From Rhodopseudomonas palustris (GTDB lineage: Bacteria > Pseudomonadota > Alphaproteobacteria > Rhizobiales > Xanthobacteraceae), in NCBI GenBank assembly GCA_016215605.1, contig JACRJB010000015.1:38889-102888 (forward strand): a DNA stretch of 64,000 nt, read 5' to 3'. The position numbers and the translations under genes are program-made. This document shows positions 53,582-63,791 of the stretch, one piece after another (position 1 is the stretch's first letter; every line of letters starts with the position of its first letter). The notes beneath the pieces are model-generated. The model made no database searches. It was given only the letters and a program-made list of their open reading frames with translations, and was not told the origin of the DNA.

Positions 53582-54262
53582 CTAAGCCCGCCGCGCCACG
53601 GGCGGTCGTTCGGTCTTCTTGCGCGACGCTGGGCGCTCGGGCCGGGCGTCGTCGTCGGTGATCGCGTCCATCGCCTGTTCGGCGCCGGCGACCATCAGCG
53701 TCGTCACCATCCTGGCGTAGGTCTCGCGCGACAGGCCCTTGCCTTCGCGGAACCACAGATAGTGCCAGTTCAGCATGCCGAACAGCGACATCGTCAGCGG
53801 CTTCAGCAGTTGCGGCCGCGCCGCCGCCGCCGGGATCGCCGCGCTGATCGCGTCCGACATCAGGCTGACCAGCTTGCGCTCCAGCGCCTTCAATTCGTCC
53901 TGCTGCTCGGGCGGCAACAACTTCAAGCTCGAGATCTGCACCTGATGCTCGGCGTCGGCGCCGCGATAGGCTTCGAGCAGCGCCGACGCGATCGCGAACA
54001 GCCGGTCGCCGGCATCGCCGTCCGACTGCGCCGCGGCTTCGACCACGCCGACGAGATGCTGCAGATGATCGGCGAGCAGATCGAACAGCACCGAATCCTT
54101 GGAGCGGTAGTAGTGATACATCAGCGCCTTGGAGACGCCGCAGGCCTCCGCGATCATGGTGATCGAGGTTCCGGTGTAGCCGTGCTCGGCGAACAGTTTC
54201 GCGGAACGGCTGAGGATGCCGAGGCGTTTCTGATCGTAATCGTTCGCTCGCGTGCGAGCCAT
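53582..54262 (-). CDS. paaR: TetR family regulator, probable PaaR of the phenylacetate genes
   Basis: The product is 226 residues from ATG 54262 (MARTRANDYDQKRLGILSRS). The helix-turn-helix domain is ILSRSAKLFAEHGYTGTSITMIAEACGVSKALMYHYYRSKDSVL. A C-terminal effector domain and a basic tail (KKTERPPVARRA) follow. It is divergent from paaA with an inverted repeat between them. TetR-type PaaR proteins repress paa genes until phenylacetyl-CoA binds. The role is inferred from position and family. Confidence 0.8.
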   Translation of the reverse strand: MARTRANDYDQKRLGILSRSAKLFAEHGYTGTSITMIAEACGVSKALMYHYYRSKDSVLFDLLADHLQHLVGVVEAAAQSDGDAGDRLFAIASALLEAYRGADAEHQVQISSLKLLPPEQQDELKALERKLVSLMSDAISAAIPAAAARPQLLKPLTMSLFGMLNWHYLWFREGKGLSRETYARMVTTLMVAGAEQAMDAITDDDARPERPASRKKTERPPVARRA

Positions 54263-54350
54263 GTGATGCTCAGCCCTGCTTGATGCGGTTCGGCCCGCCT
54301 GCCGCAGCGCGTCACAGCCGGCCGCGGATGATCCGGTTCCGACACTTGCA

Positions 54351-54372
54351 TTGACCGTCCAATTGGTCAATT
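54351..54372. promoter_or_regulatory. Inverted repeat between paaR and paaA (probable PaaR operator)
   Basis: ATTGACC-GTCCAATT-GGTCAAT is a 7-bp perfect inverted repeat, 22 bp overall, about 60 bp before paaA. A site of the same length, with ATTGAC at one end and TAAT at the other, lies before paaI/paaZ at 61186-61207. Confidence 0.7.
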
Positions 54373-54430
54373 ATATTTCCAACACGGCCGGGCTGCAGCT
54401 CCGGCCAGCGAGGAAACGCCGAGGTCAGCC

Positions 54431-55414
54431 ATGTACACACAGGCGCTCAACACCACCGAAGCCGAGGATCGCAGCCTCGAGGACGCCGGCCGCGCCGCGC
54501 GGTTCCAGGCGCGCATCGACGCCGAAGAGCGGATCGAGCCCAACGACTGGATGCCGGCCGCCTATCGCAAGACGCTGACCCGGCAGATCTCGCAGCACGC
54601 CCATTCCGAGATCGTCGGCATGCTGCCGGAAGGCAACTGGATCACCCGCGCGCCGACGCTGCGCCGCAAGGCGGCGCTGCTCGCCAAGGTGCAGGACGAG
54701 TGCGGCCACGGCTTGTATCTCTACGCCGCCGCCGAGACGCTCGGTAGCTCGCGCGAAGAGCTGGTCGATCAGATGCTGAGCGGCAAGGCGAAGTACTCGT
54801 CGATCTTCAACTACCCGACGCTGAGCTGGGCGGATATCGGCGCGATCGGTTGGCTGGTCGATGGCGCCGCGATCATGAACCAGATCCCGCTGTGCCGCTG
54901 CTCCTACGGCCCCTATGCGCGGGCGATGATCCGGGTCTGCAAGGAGGAATCGTTCCACCAGCGCCAGGGCTACGAGATCATGCTGACGCTGTGCCGCGGC
55001 TCGGCCGAGCAGAAGGCGATGGCGCAGGATGCGCTGAACCGCTGGTGGTGGCCGTGCCTGATGATGTTCGGCCCGCCCGACGGCGACAGCCAGCACAGCG
55101 ACACCTCGACCAAGTGGAAGATCAAGCGCTTCTCCAACGACGAGCTGCGCCAGAAATTCGTCGATGCCACCGTGCCGCAGGCGCACTATCTCGGCCTGAC
55201 GCTGCCCGATCCCGATCTGAAGAAGAACGAGGCGACCGGGCACTGGGACTACGGCACGATCGACTGGGACGAGTTCAAGCAGGTGCTCGCCGGCAACGGC
55301 CCGTGCAACCGCGACCGTCTCGCCGCGCGCCGCAAGGCGCACGAGGAGGGCGCGTGGGTCCGCGAAGCCGCCGCCGCCTACGCCGAGAAGCGCAACAAGA
55401 AGCTCGCGGCGTAA
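54431..55414 (+). CDS. paaA: Phenylacetyl-CoA epoxidase catalytic subunit PaaA
   Basis: The product has 327 residues. The ferritin-like fold binds a di-iron centre through two ExxH motifs, [13 protein letters not shown] near residue 91 and [13 protein letters not shown] near 176. PaaA uses O2 and electrons from PaaE to convert phenylacetyl-CoA to its ring-1,2-epoxide. It is the first gene of the paaABCDE run. Confidence 0.95.
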   Translation: MYTQALNTTEAEDRSLEDAGRAARFQARIDAEERIEPNDWMPAAYRKTLTRQISQHAHSEIVGMLPEGNWITRAPTLRRKAALLAKVQDECGHGLYLYAAAETLGSSREELVDQMLSGKAKYSSIFNYPTLSWADIGAIGWLVDGAAIMNQIPLCRCSYGPYARAMIRVCKEESFHQRQGYEIMLTLCRGSAEQKAMAQDALNRWWWPCLMMFGPPDGDSQHSDTSTKWKIKRFSNDELRQKFVDATVPQAHYLGLTLPDPDLKKNEATGHWDYGTIDWDEFKQVLAGNGPCNRDRLAARRKAHEEGAWVREAAAAYAEKRNKKLAA

Positions 55415-55428
55415 ACGCCCGCGCTAAC

Positions 55429-55450
55429 CTCTCCCCGCTTGCGGGGAGAG
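55429..55450. repeat. Family C hairpin between paaA and paaB
   Basis: CTCTCCCCGC-TT-GCGGGGAGAG is a perfect 10-bp stem lying in the paaA-paaB spacer, 22 bp before paaB. It also overlaps the purine-rich stretch that leads into the paaB ribosome binding site. Confidence 0.85.
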
Positions 55451-55472
55451 GGAGAGCAGGAGGGAACGAGAT

Positions 55473-55760
55473 ATGACCACGCCCAACACGCAGCTGTGGG
55501 AAGTCTTCATCCGCAGCCGCAACGGCCTCGCGCACAAGCACGTCGGCTCGCTGCACGCCGCCGACGCGACGCTGGCGCTACAGGCCGCCCGCGACGTCTA
55601 CACCCGCCGCGGCGAAGGCCTGTCGATCTGGGTGGTGCCGTCGAGCGCCATCACGGCGAGCGACCGGAGCGAGGCCGGGATGCTGTTCGAGCCCGCCGAG
55701 AGCAAGATCTATCGCCACCCGACGTTCTACGACGTGCCGGACGAAGTCGGGCATATGTAG
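55473..55760 (+). CDS. paaB: Phenylacetyl-CoA epoxidase subunit PaaB
   Basis: The product has 95 residues, the usual size. LWEVFIRSRNGLAHKHVGSLHAADATLALQAARDVYTRR is the PaaB signature. PaaB is a small subunit needed for activity that bridges PaaAC heterodimers. It is preceded by the strong site GCAGGAGGGAACGAG. Confidence 0.95.
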   Translation: MTTPNTQLWEVFIRSRNGLAHKHVGSLHAADATLALQAARDVYTRRGEGLSIWVVPSSAITASDRSEAGMLFEPAESKIYRHPTFYDVPDEVGHM

Positions 55761-55787
55761 TGAGCAGGCTTCGCCCGCCGCACCACG

Positions 55788-55836
55788 AGACGTCATCCTG
55801 AGGTGCCGCCGCGCAGCGGCGGCCTCGAAGGATGAG
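55788..55836. repeat. Small palindromic repeat (CATCCTGAGGTGC...CTCGAAGGATG type)
   Basis: GTCATCCTGAGGTGCCGCCG is followed by CGGCGGCCTCGAAGGATGA, an inverted repeat with a GCGCA-type loop. This type is common in Bradyrhizobiaceae. It lies between paaB and paaC. Confidence 0.75.
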
Positions 55837-55851
55837 CCACAAGCCTCTCCC

Positions 55852-55934
55852 CGTCATTGCGAGGAGCGCAGCGACGAAGCAATCCAGCGCCGTGCACTGA
55901 GCTTCTGGATTGCTTCGCTTCGCTCGCAATGACG
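55852..55934. repeat. Palindromic repeat, family E, between paaB and paaC
   Basis: The outer arms CGTCATTGCGAGGAGCG and CGCTCGCAATGACG and the inner arms GAAGCAATCCAG / CTGGATTGCTTC form the hairpin. With the neighbouring small repeat it extends the paaB-paaC spacer to 218 bp. Confidence 0.88.
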
Positions 55935-55978
55935 GGGATAGGTCGACAGTTCAGTTCAACGCATCGAGCTCGGCAGCC

Positions 55979-56746
55979 ATGTCCACCACCATCACCGACT
56001 CCCCGCTGTTCACCTACGCCCTTCGCCGCGCCGACGATGCGTTGATCCTCGGCCATCGGCTGTCCGAATGGTGCGGGCATGCGCCGATGCTGGAAGAGGA
56101 CATGGCGCTGTCGAACATCGCGCTCGACCTGATCGGGCAGGCGCGCGAGCTCTACAGCTACGCCGGCGCGGTCGAGGGCAAAGGCCGCGGCGAGGATCAG
56201 CTCGCCTACTTGCGCGAGGAGCGCGACTACCGGAACCTGCTGCTGGTCGAGCAGCCGAACGGCGACTTCGCCCGCACCCTCGCGCGGCAGTTCTATTACT
56301 CCGCCTTCGCCGATCCGTATTGGCGGGCGATGATGCGCTCGTCCGATCCGACGCTGGCGGCGATCGCCGCCAAGTCGGAGAAGGAAAGCGCCTATCACCT
56401 CCGCCACGCCTCCGAATGGATGATCCGGCTCGGCGACGGCACCCCCGAAAGCCATCGCCGTGCCCAGGATGCGGTTGATGCGCTGTGGGCGTTCGCCGGC
56501 GAGCTGTTCGACGCCGACGCCGGCGAACAACGGCTGATCGAGGCCGGCGTCGCGATCGATCCGGCCAGCCTGCGCGACATTTGGCAGAGCACGATCAGTT
56601 CCGTGCTCAGCGAAGCCACGCTGACGTTGCCGACCGGCACATGGGTGCAGCGCGGCGGCCGCAGCGGCCGGCACAGCGAGCATCTCGGCCGGCTGCTCAC
56701 CGAGCTGCAATACATGCAGCGGACCTATCCGGGCCAGACATGGTGA
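55979..56746 (+). CDS. paaC: Phenylacetyl-CoA epoxidase subunit PaaC
   Basis: The product is 255 residues from ATG 55979; the longer track ORF starts in repeat DNA. It has a ferritin-like fold without a full iron site. Conserved stretches are LGHRLSEWCGHAPMLEEDMALSNIALDLIGQAR and KSEKESAYHLRHASEWMIRLGDGT. It forms the structural partner of PaaA. Its stop overlaps the paaD start. Confidence 0.94.
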   Translation: MSTTITDSPLFTYALRRADDALILGHRLSEWCGHAPMLEEDMALSNIALDLIGQARELYSYAGAVEGKGRGEDQLAYLREERDYRNLLLVEQPNGDFARTLARQFYYSAFADPYWRAMMRSSDPTLAAIAAKSEKESAYHLRHASEWMIRLGDGTPESHRRAQDAVDALWAFAGELFDADAGEQRLIEAGVAIDPASLRDIWQSTISSVLSEATLTLPTGTWVQRGGRSGRHSEHLGRLLTELQYMQRTYPGQTW

Positions 56747-57243
56747 CGCTGGCGGGCAGCGACGCGGAGCTGCGCGCCCGCGCGTGGGACGCTGCTGCGA
56801 CGGTGGTCGATCCGGAAATTCCGGTGCTGACCATCGCCGATCTCGGCGTGCTGCGCGAGGTGAGCGTCGAACAAGGCCGCGTCGAAGTCACGATCACGCC
56901 GACCTATTCCGGCTGCCCGGCGATGAACATGATCACGCTGGAGATCGAGACCGCGCTGGCCCGCGCCGGCATCGCCGATGCGCGGGTCAAGACCGTGTTG
57001 GCGCCGGCCTGGACCACCGACTGGATGAGCGCGGACGGCCGCGCCAAGCTGAAGGATTACGGCATCGCGCCGCCGCTCGCGCCGAGCGGCCGCCGCGCGC
57101 TGTTCGGTGCGTTGGAAATCGCGTGCCCGCAATGCGGCTCGGTCGACACCGAGCAGCTGTCCGAATTCGGCTCGACCTCCTGCAAGGCGCTGTGGCGCTG
57201 CAAGAGCTGCCGCGAGCCGTTCGATTACTTCAAGTGTCATTGA
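56740..57243 (+). CDS. paaD: Phenylacetyl-CoA epoxidase-associated protein PaaD
   Basis: The product is 167 residues from ATG 56740. The N-terminal MIP18/DUF59 domain shows VVDPEIPVLTIADLGVLREV and TPTYSGCPAMNMI. A C-terminal Cys-rich zinc-ribbon-like tail follows (CPQCGSVDTE...CKALWRCKSCREPFDYFKCH). PaaD is thought to help iron-sulfur or di-iron maturation of the complex. It overlaps paaC by 7 bp. Confidence 0.94.
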   Translation: MVTLAGSDAELRARAWDAAATVVDPEIPVLTIADLGVLREVSVEQGRVEVTITPTYSGCPAMNMITLEIETALARAGIADARVKTVLAPAWTTDWMSADGRAKLKDYGIAPPLAPSGRRALFGALEIACPQCGSVDTEQLSEFGSTSCKALWRCKSCREPFDYFKCH

Positions 57244-57251
57244 GCGCCGCC

Positions 57252-58340
57252 ATGAATATCTCCGCCATCATTCCACGCTTTCATCCGCTGACCATCGCCG
57301 ATCTGCGCCGCGAGGGCCGCGACGCCATCTCGCTGGCGTTCAGCATCCCGCCGGAGCTGGCCGACGCTTATCGCTTCGCGCCCGGCCAGTATCTGACGCT
57401 GCGCACCACGATGGACGGCGAGGAGGTGCGACGGTCCTATTCGATCTGCTCGGGCCCGGACGACGGCGAGCTGCGCATCGCGGTGAAGAAGGTCGACGGC
57501 GGCGCCTTCTCGGTGTGGGCGACCGAAGAGCTGAAAGCCGGCGACACGCTCGAGGTGATGACGCCGACCGGCCGGTTCGGCGCCGCGCATACCGCAAGCG
57601 AGGCACGGACTTACGTCGGCTTCGCCGCCGGCAGCGGCATCACGCCGATTCTGTCGCTGATCAAGGCGGTGCTGACGCGCGATCCGGACAGCCGGTTCTT
57701 CCTGTTCTACGGCAACCGCACCACCGAGCAGATCCTTTTTCGCGACACGCTCGAGGCGCTGAAGGACCGCTATCTGCAGCGCTTCGCGGTGTTTCATGTG
57801 CTGTCGCAGGAAGAGCAGGACGTGCCGGTGATGCAGGGCCGGCTCGATCGCGACAAGGTGCGGCTGCTCCTCACCGCGATGCTGCCGGCGGCGAGCGTCG
57901 ATCATGTCTTCGTCTGTGGCCCGACCGGGATGAGCGACGACGTCGAGGCGGCGTGCCGCGACCTCCGCATCGCCGAGGACCGCATCCATGTCGAGCGTTT
58001 CGTCTCCGGCCTGGGCGGCAAGCCGCGACCGAAGGCGGTGGTGGCGCCCGGCGCACCGCCGAAGGCGATCGCGTCGCTGATCATCGACGGCAAGCGCCGC
58101 GAAGTCCCGGTCGCCGAGGGGGAGGCCATCCTCGACGCCGCTCTCCGCGCCGGCGTCGATCTGCCGTTCGCCTGCAAAGGCGGCATGTGCTCCACCTGCC
58201 GCGCCAAACTGGTCGAAGGCGAAGCGCCGATGGAGCTGAACTACTCGCTGGAGCCGTGGGAGCTGAAGGCCGGATTCGTGCTGACGTGCCAGGCCAAGCC
58301 GACGACGGCAAGGGTGGTGGTGGATTACGATCACCTGTGA
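57252..58340 (+). CDS. paaE: Phenylacetyl-CoA epoxidase reductase PaaE
   Basis: The product is 362 residues from ATG 57252. FAD domain motif RRSYSICSGP lies near residue 60, the NADPH domain has AAGSGITPILSLI and VCGPTGMSDDV, and a C-terminal plant-type ferredoxin carries CKGGMCSTCRAK and a last Cys in VLTCQA. It passes electrons from NADPH to PaaA. It is the last gene of the paaABCDE run, 8 bp after paaD. Confidence 0.95.
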   Translation: MNISAIIPRFHPLTIADLRREGRDAISLAFSIPPELADAYRFAPGQYLTLRTTMDGEEVRRSYSICSGPDDGELRIAVKKVDGGAFSVWATEELKAGDTLEVMTPTGRFGAAHTASEARTYVGFAAGSGITPILSLIKAVLTRDPDSRFFLFYGNRTTEQILFRDTLEALKDRYLQRFAVFHVLSQEEQDVPVMQGRLDRDKVRLLLTAMLPAASVDHVFVCGPTGMSDDVEAACRDLRIAEDRIHVERFVSGLGGKPRPKAVVAPGAPPKAIASLIIDGKRREVPVAEGEAILDAALRAGVDLPFACKGGMCSTCRAKLVEGEAPMELNYSLEPWELKAGFVLTCQAKPTTARVVVDYDHL

Positions 58341-58365
58341 GGCGTCGTCTAACGAGTGACTCAAA

Positions 58366-58679
58366 GTTCGTCATTCCGGGGCGCGCGTGCGCGAGCCCGG
58401 AATCCATACGCACGGGCCTCTCGATGAGTTGAATAGTCAGATCGACGCGTACTGTGCCGAGCTACGAGCACAGGGGATATGGATTCCGGGCTCACTCGCT
58501 GCGCGAGTGCCCCGGAATGACGAACGAGAGGATGTTGGTGTTGCGTCGGCCGCAACCGCGTCATTGCGAGCCAACGGGTCGGCGCAAAGCGCCGCCCGAT
58601 GACAGGCTCCGCGAAGCAATCCAGAGGCGCAGTGCACGGCGCTGGATTGCTTCGTCGGCTGCGCCTCCTCGCAATGACG
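58366..58679. repeat. Composite repeat (family B + family E), tandem copy 1
   Basis: A family B hairpin (GTCATTCCGGGGCGCGCGTG to GCCCCGGAATGACGAACGAG) is joined to a family E hairpin (GTCATTGCGAGCCAACGGGT to CCTCCTCGCAATGACG). Copy 2 follows after a 6-bp spacer with the same order and only scattered changes. Confidence 0.9.
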
Positions 58680-58685
58680 CTGAGA

Positions 58686-59000
58686 GTTCGTCATTCCGGG
58701 GCGCGCGAAGCGCGAGCCCGGAATCCATACGCACGGGACTCTCGATGAGGTCGCTGAGCCGGATCAACGCGTACTGTGCCTAGCTACGAGCACAGGGGAT
58801 ATGGATTCCGGGCTCACTCGCTGCGCGAGTGCCCCGGAATGACGAACGAGAGGATGTTGGTGTTGCGCCGGCCGCAACCGCGTCATTGCGAGCCAACGGG
58901 TCGGCGCAAAGCGCCGCCGATGACAGGCTCCGCGAAGCAATCCAGAGGCGCCGTGCACGGAGCTGGATTGCTTCGTCGGCTGCGCCTCCTCGCAATGACG
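58686..59000. repeat. Composite repeat (family B + family E), tandem copy 2
   Basis: The period to copy 1 is 320 bp. Long stretches are identical, for example the joint segment running from GAGCACAGGGGATATGGATT to AACGAGAGGATGTTGGTGTT. This indicates a recent tandem duplication of the whole composite unit. Confidence 0.9.
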
Positions 59001-59009
59001 AAAAAGAGA

Positions 59010-59225
59010 GGCCCGTGTTCCGCACGCGATGCAGCGCGGAGCGCTGCTTCGCAGATGCGGGACCCCGGTTGCTGCGAGACCGCGTGTTCCGATCAGAAAC
59101 CTGCCGCGTGTTGCGACCAGACATCGGACGACTTGCGGCGCGGCTTAGCTTCCGGCGCGGCCTAACCGGGGCCCCGGATCGGCGCCGCGGCGTTGCACGC
59201 CGCGGCTTGTCCGGGGAACGGGGCG
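59010..59225. repeat. Degenerate family D palindromic repeat downstream of paaK
   Basis: GCACGCGATGCAGCGCGGAG and GCAGATGCGGGACCCCGG on the left face GGGGCCCCGGATC and GTTGCACGCCGCGGC on the right. The middle holds a short near-repeat, CGTGTTCCGATCAGAAACCT / CGTGTTGCGACCAGACA. Confidence 0.65.
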
Positions 59226-59247
59226 CAGACTTCCGGAAGACGGCGAA

Positions 59248-60582
59248 CTATCCCTTCGGCCGCTTGTCGTACACCCGCTTGGCTTTGCCGAGCGAGCGCT
59301 CCAGCGTATCCGGCGGGACGACTTTCACATTCGTCGAAATCCCGATCGTGTTCTTGATATAGGCGGCGACGCGCTCGGCGTGCGGCACCAGGCCGGCGCC
59401 GTCCCAGCTCTCCGGCCGCGCTTCGGCCAGCACGGTCATCTCGTCCATCCGCCCCTCGCGGGTCAGTTCGATGATGAAGTGGCCGCCGCACCAGTCGGTG
59501 GCGAGCAGGACTTCCTCGATTTGGGTGGGAAACACGTTGACGCCGCGCAAAATGATCATGTCGTCGGAGCGGCCGGTGATCTTCTCCATCCGCCGCATGC
59601 CGGGCCGCGCCGTGCCCGGCAGCAACCGCGTCAGGTCGCGGGTGCGATAGCGGATGACGGGGAAGGCTTCCTTGGTCAGCGAGGTGAACACCAGCTCGCC
59701 CTGTTCGCCGTCGGGCAGCACCGCGCCGGTCGTGGGATCGATCACTTCGGGCAGGAAGTGATCCTCCCAGATGTGCAGGCCGTCCTTGGTCTCGACGCAT
59801 TCCTGCGCGACGCCGGGACCGATCACTTCCGAGAGCCCATAGATGTCGGTCGCGTCCATGTCGAACGCCTGCTCGATCTCGGCGCGCATCGCGTTGGTCC
59901 ACGGCTCGGCGCCGAACACGCCGTATTTCAGCGACGACGCGCGCGGGTCGAGGCCCTGGCGCTTGAACTCGTCGAGGATCGCCAGCATGTAGCTCGGCGT
60001 CACCGTGATGACGTCCGGCTTGAAGTCGTTGATCAGCTGCACCTGCCGCTCGGTCATGCCGCCGGAGACCGGGACCACGGTGCAGCCGAGCCGCTCGCCG
60101 CCGTAATGCGCGCCGAGCCCGCCGGTGAACAGGCCGTAGCCATAGGCGTTGTGCAGGATCATGCCGCGCCGCGCACCGGCGGCGCGCAGCGAGCGCGCCA
60201 TCACGGTCGCCCAGGTGTCGATGTCCTTCAGCGTGTAGCCGACCACGATCGGCTTGCCGGTGGTGCCCGACGAGGCGTGGACGCGCGCCAGCTGTTCGCG
60301 CGGCACCGCGAACATGCTGAACGGGTAGTTGTCGCGCAGATCGGTCTTCGAGGTGGTCGGGAATTTGGCGATGTCGGCCAGTTCGCGGAAGTCCGAGGGA
60401 TGCACGCCGGCGCGGTCGAACGCGGCCTTGTAGTGCGCGACGTTGTCGTAGGCGTGCTTCAGCGTCCAGGCGAGGCGCCTGGTCTGCAGCGCGACGATTT
60501 CGTCGCGCGAGGCGCGCTCGGCATCGTCGAGCTCGGCGCTGTAGCCGGACGGCGCCCGCAATTGATGAATGCTCGCAGCCAT
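59248..60582 (-). CDS. paaK: Phenylacetate-CoA ligase PaaK
   Basis: The product is 444 residues from ATG 60582 (MAASIHQLRAPSGYSAELDD); the 618-residue ORF is a shadow extension. The ANL-family P-loop is ASSGTTGKPIVVGYT near residue 95, with GLSEVIGPGVAQEC and the C-terminal RSDDMIILRGVNVFPTQIE hinge. It makes phenylacetyl-CoA from phenylacetate, CoA and ATP, the first step of the pathway. It lies 14 bp after paaI on the same strand. Confidence 0.95.
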   Translation of the reverse strand: MAASIHQLRAPSGYSAELDDAERASRDEIVALQTRRLAWTLKHAYDNVAHYKAAFDRAGVHPSDFRELADIAKFPTTSKTDLRDNYPFSMFAVPREQLARVHASSGTTGKPIVVGYTLKDIDTWATVMARSLRAAGARRGMILHNAYGYGLFTGGLGAHYGGERLGCTVVPVSGGMTERQVQLINDFKPDVITVTPSYMLAILDEFKRQGLDPRASSLKYGVFGAEPWTNAMRAEIEQAFDMDATDIYGLSEVIGPGVAQECVETKDGLHIWEDHFLPEVIDPTTGAVLPDGEQGELVFTSLTKEAFPVIRYRTRDLTRLLPGTARPGMRRMEKITGRSDDMIILRGVNVFPTQIEEVLLATDWCGGHFIIELTREGRMDEMTVLAEARPESWDGAGLVPHAERVAAYIKNTIGISTNVKVVPPDTLERSLGKAKRVYDKRPKG

Positions 60583-60596
60583 CGCTCTGTCCTCTC

Positions 60597-61070
60597 TCAG
60601 CGTTGATCGGGTGATTGTGGCGGCACCAGCGTTCCGCCGATCGACCGCGAATGGCCGCGGAATTCGGCGATCACGATTCCGGCGGCGGTGACGCGGACGT
60701 CGTAGATGCCGGAGCGGCCGGCGCGATTGATCTCCTGCGCGCTCGCGACCAGCCGGGCGCCGAGCTTGCCGGGGCGGATGAAGCTGATCTGGCCCTGCGC
60801 CGCGACGGTGTTCTCGTTGCGCGAGTTGCACGCATAGGCGAACGTCGAGTCGGCCAGCGTGAAGATGAAGCCGCCGTGGCAGATGCCGTGGCCGTTGACC
60901 ATCTCGGTGGTGACGGTCATCGCCAGCGTCGCGCGGCCGACGCCGATCTCGACGATCTCCATGCCGAGCGCCTTGCTGGCGTGGTCGTTGGTCCACATCG
61001 CGTCGGCGCAGGCGCGCGCGAGCGCGTCGGGGGAGAGGTCGGCCGGGGCGGCAGAGGGGGCGTCGGTCAC
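60597..61070 (-). CDS. paaI: Hydroxyphenylacetyl-CoA thioesterase PaaI
   Basis: The product has 157 residues. The hot-dog-fold signature NGHGICHGGFIFTLADSTFA includes the HGG and Asp/Ser positions of PaaI. It releases CoA from dead-end phenylacetate-pathway thioesters. It forms a paaI-paaK unit that is divergent from paaZ. Confidence 0.93.
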   Translation of the reverse strand: MTDAPSAAPADLSPDALARACADAMWTNDHASKALGMEIVEIGVGRATLAMTVTTEMVNGHGICHGGFIFTLADSTFAYACNSRNENTVAAQGQISFIRPGKLGARLVASAQEINRAGRSGIYDVRVTAAGIVIAEFRGHSRSIGGTLVPPQSPDQR

Positions 61071-61185
61071 GACGCGCTCCAGCCGGCGCGGCCCGGCGCG
61101 GCAATGCGGCGTAGCGCCCGATCGCCGATCAGGTCATCGATCACGTTTCTCTCCCTTCCGTCGCGGGCTTTCGAAAGCCTCTTGA

Positions 61186-61207
61186 ATTAAACGATCGGTC
61201 AGTCAAT
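61186..61207. promoter_or_regulatory. Probable PaaR operator between paaI and paaZ
   Basis: The minus-strand reading ATTGACTGACCGATCGTTTA continues to AT, a 22-bp imperfect inverted repeat. It matches the length and outer bases of the paaR-paaA site at 54351-54372. Its position in the divergent promoter region suits shared control of paaIK and paaZ. Confidence 0.65.
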
Positions 61208-61297
61208 TATTAGCCCAAGCCATCATCGTGTCAACGGTCGCCGCGCGCGTCAAACCGCGCGGCGCCGCGGGCCGAACAGCAAAATCGGGGAGACGCC

Positions 61298-63334
<2,037 letters not shown>

Positions 63335-63420
63335 CACGCGGCGGCGCATCGTCGTTAACAGCGATCGGCCAAGAGCCGTGTCGTCCGTTGAGATGTGAGG
63401 TTGCGCTCACCCCTCTCGTT

Positions 63421-63566
63421 CGTCATTCCGGGGCGCGCGTAGCGCGAACCCGGAATCCATACGCCCTGTGCACGCGTTCAAGCCGAACATTGTTGGTGGC
63501 CTTCATATCTCGCATTCCTGTGGTGATGGATTCTGGGCTCGCCGCTGCGCGGCGCCCCGGAATGAC
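63421..63566. repeat. Palindromic repeat, family B, downstream of paaZ
   Basis: The outer arms CGTCATTCCGGGGCGCGCG and GCGGCGCCCCGGAATGAC and the inner arms AACCCGGAATCCAT / ATGGATTCTGGG form the hairpin. Confidence 0.85.
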
Positions 63567-63599
63567 AAAAGAGAGGTCTTTCCGGATGATCGTCAGTTT

Positions 63600-63748
63600 C
63601 GTGTCCCGCACGCGGTGCAGCGCGCAGCGCTGCGCCGCAGATGCGGGACCCCGGTTTCTGAATGCAAGGCAGTGACCGTCGTGAGGGCGCTAACCGGGGT
63701 CCCGGATCTGCGCAGCGGCACTGCGTGCCGCAGCGCGTCCGGGACACG
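63600..63748. repeat. Palindromic repeat, family D
   Basis: CGTGTCCCGCACGCGGTGCA pairs with GCGCGTCCGGGACACG, and GCGGGACCCCGGTT pairs with AACCGGGGTCCCGGA, giving a long stem with inner bulges. It is the best copy of the family also seen between livG and livF. Confidence 0.85.
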
Positions 63749-63763
63749 GGCCATGATTGGCGC

Positions 63764-63791
63764 TTGACAATAATCCTATTATGATTATAGT
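63764..63791 (+). promoter_or_regulatory. Strong sigma70-like promoter with overlapping inverted repeat
   Basis: TTGACA (63764-63769), a 16-bp spacer and TATAGT (63786-63791) are close to the consensus. The spacer and -10 contain ATAATC-CTATTAT-GATTAT, an inverted repeat that could be an operator. It is a strikingly AT-rich patch in GC-rich DNA and reads rightward out of the window. Confidence 0.7.

Larger units (their letters stand above)
58341..59247. other. 907-bp gene-free region filled with palindromic repeats
   Basis: This region between the convergent paaE and paaK genes holds two tandem copies of a ~315-bp composite repeat (58366-58679 and 58686-59000) and a family D-like element (59010-59225). 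All ORFs in the track here are repeat shadows. Confidence 0.85.

Noticed and set aside
58366-59000. Possible CRISPR-like or satellite array
   Set aside because: There are only two ~315-bp units with internal hairpins and no regular short repeats with unique spacers.
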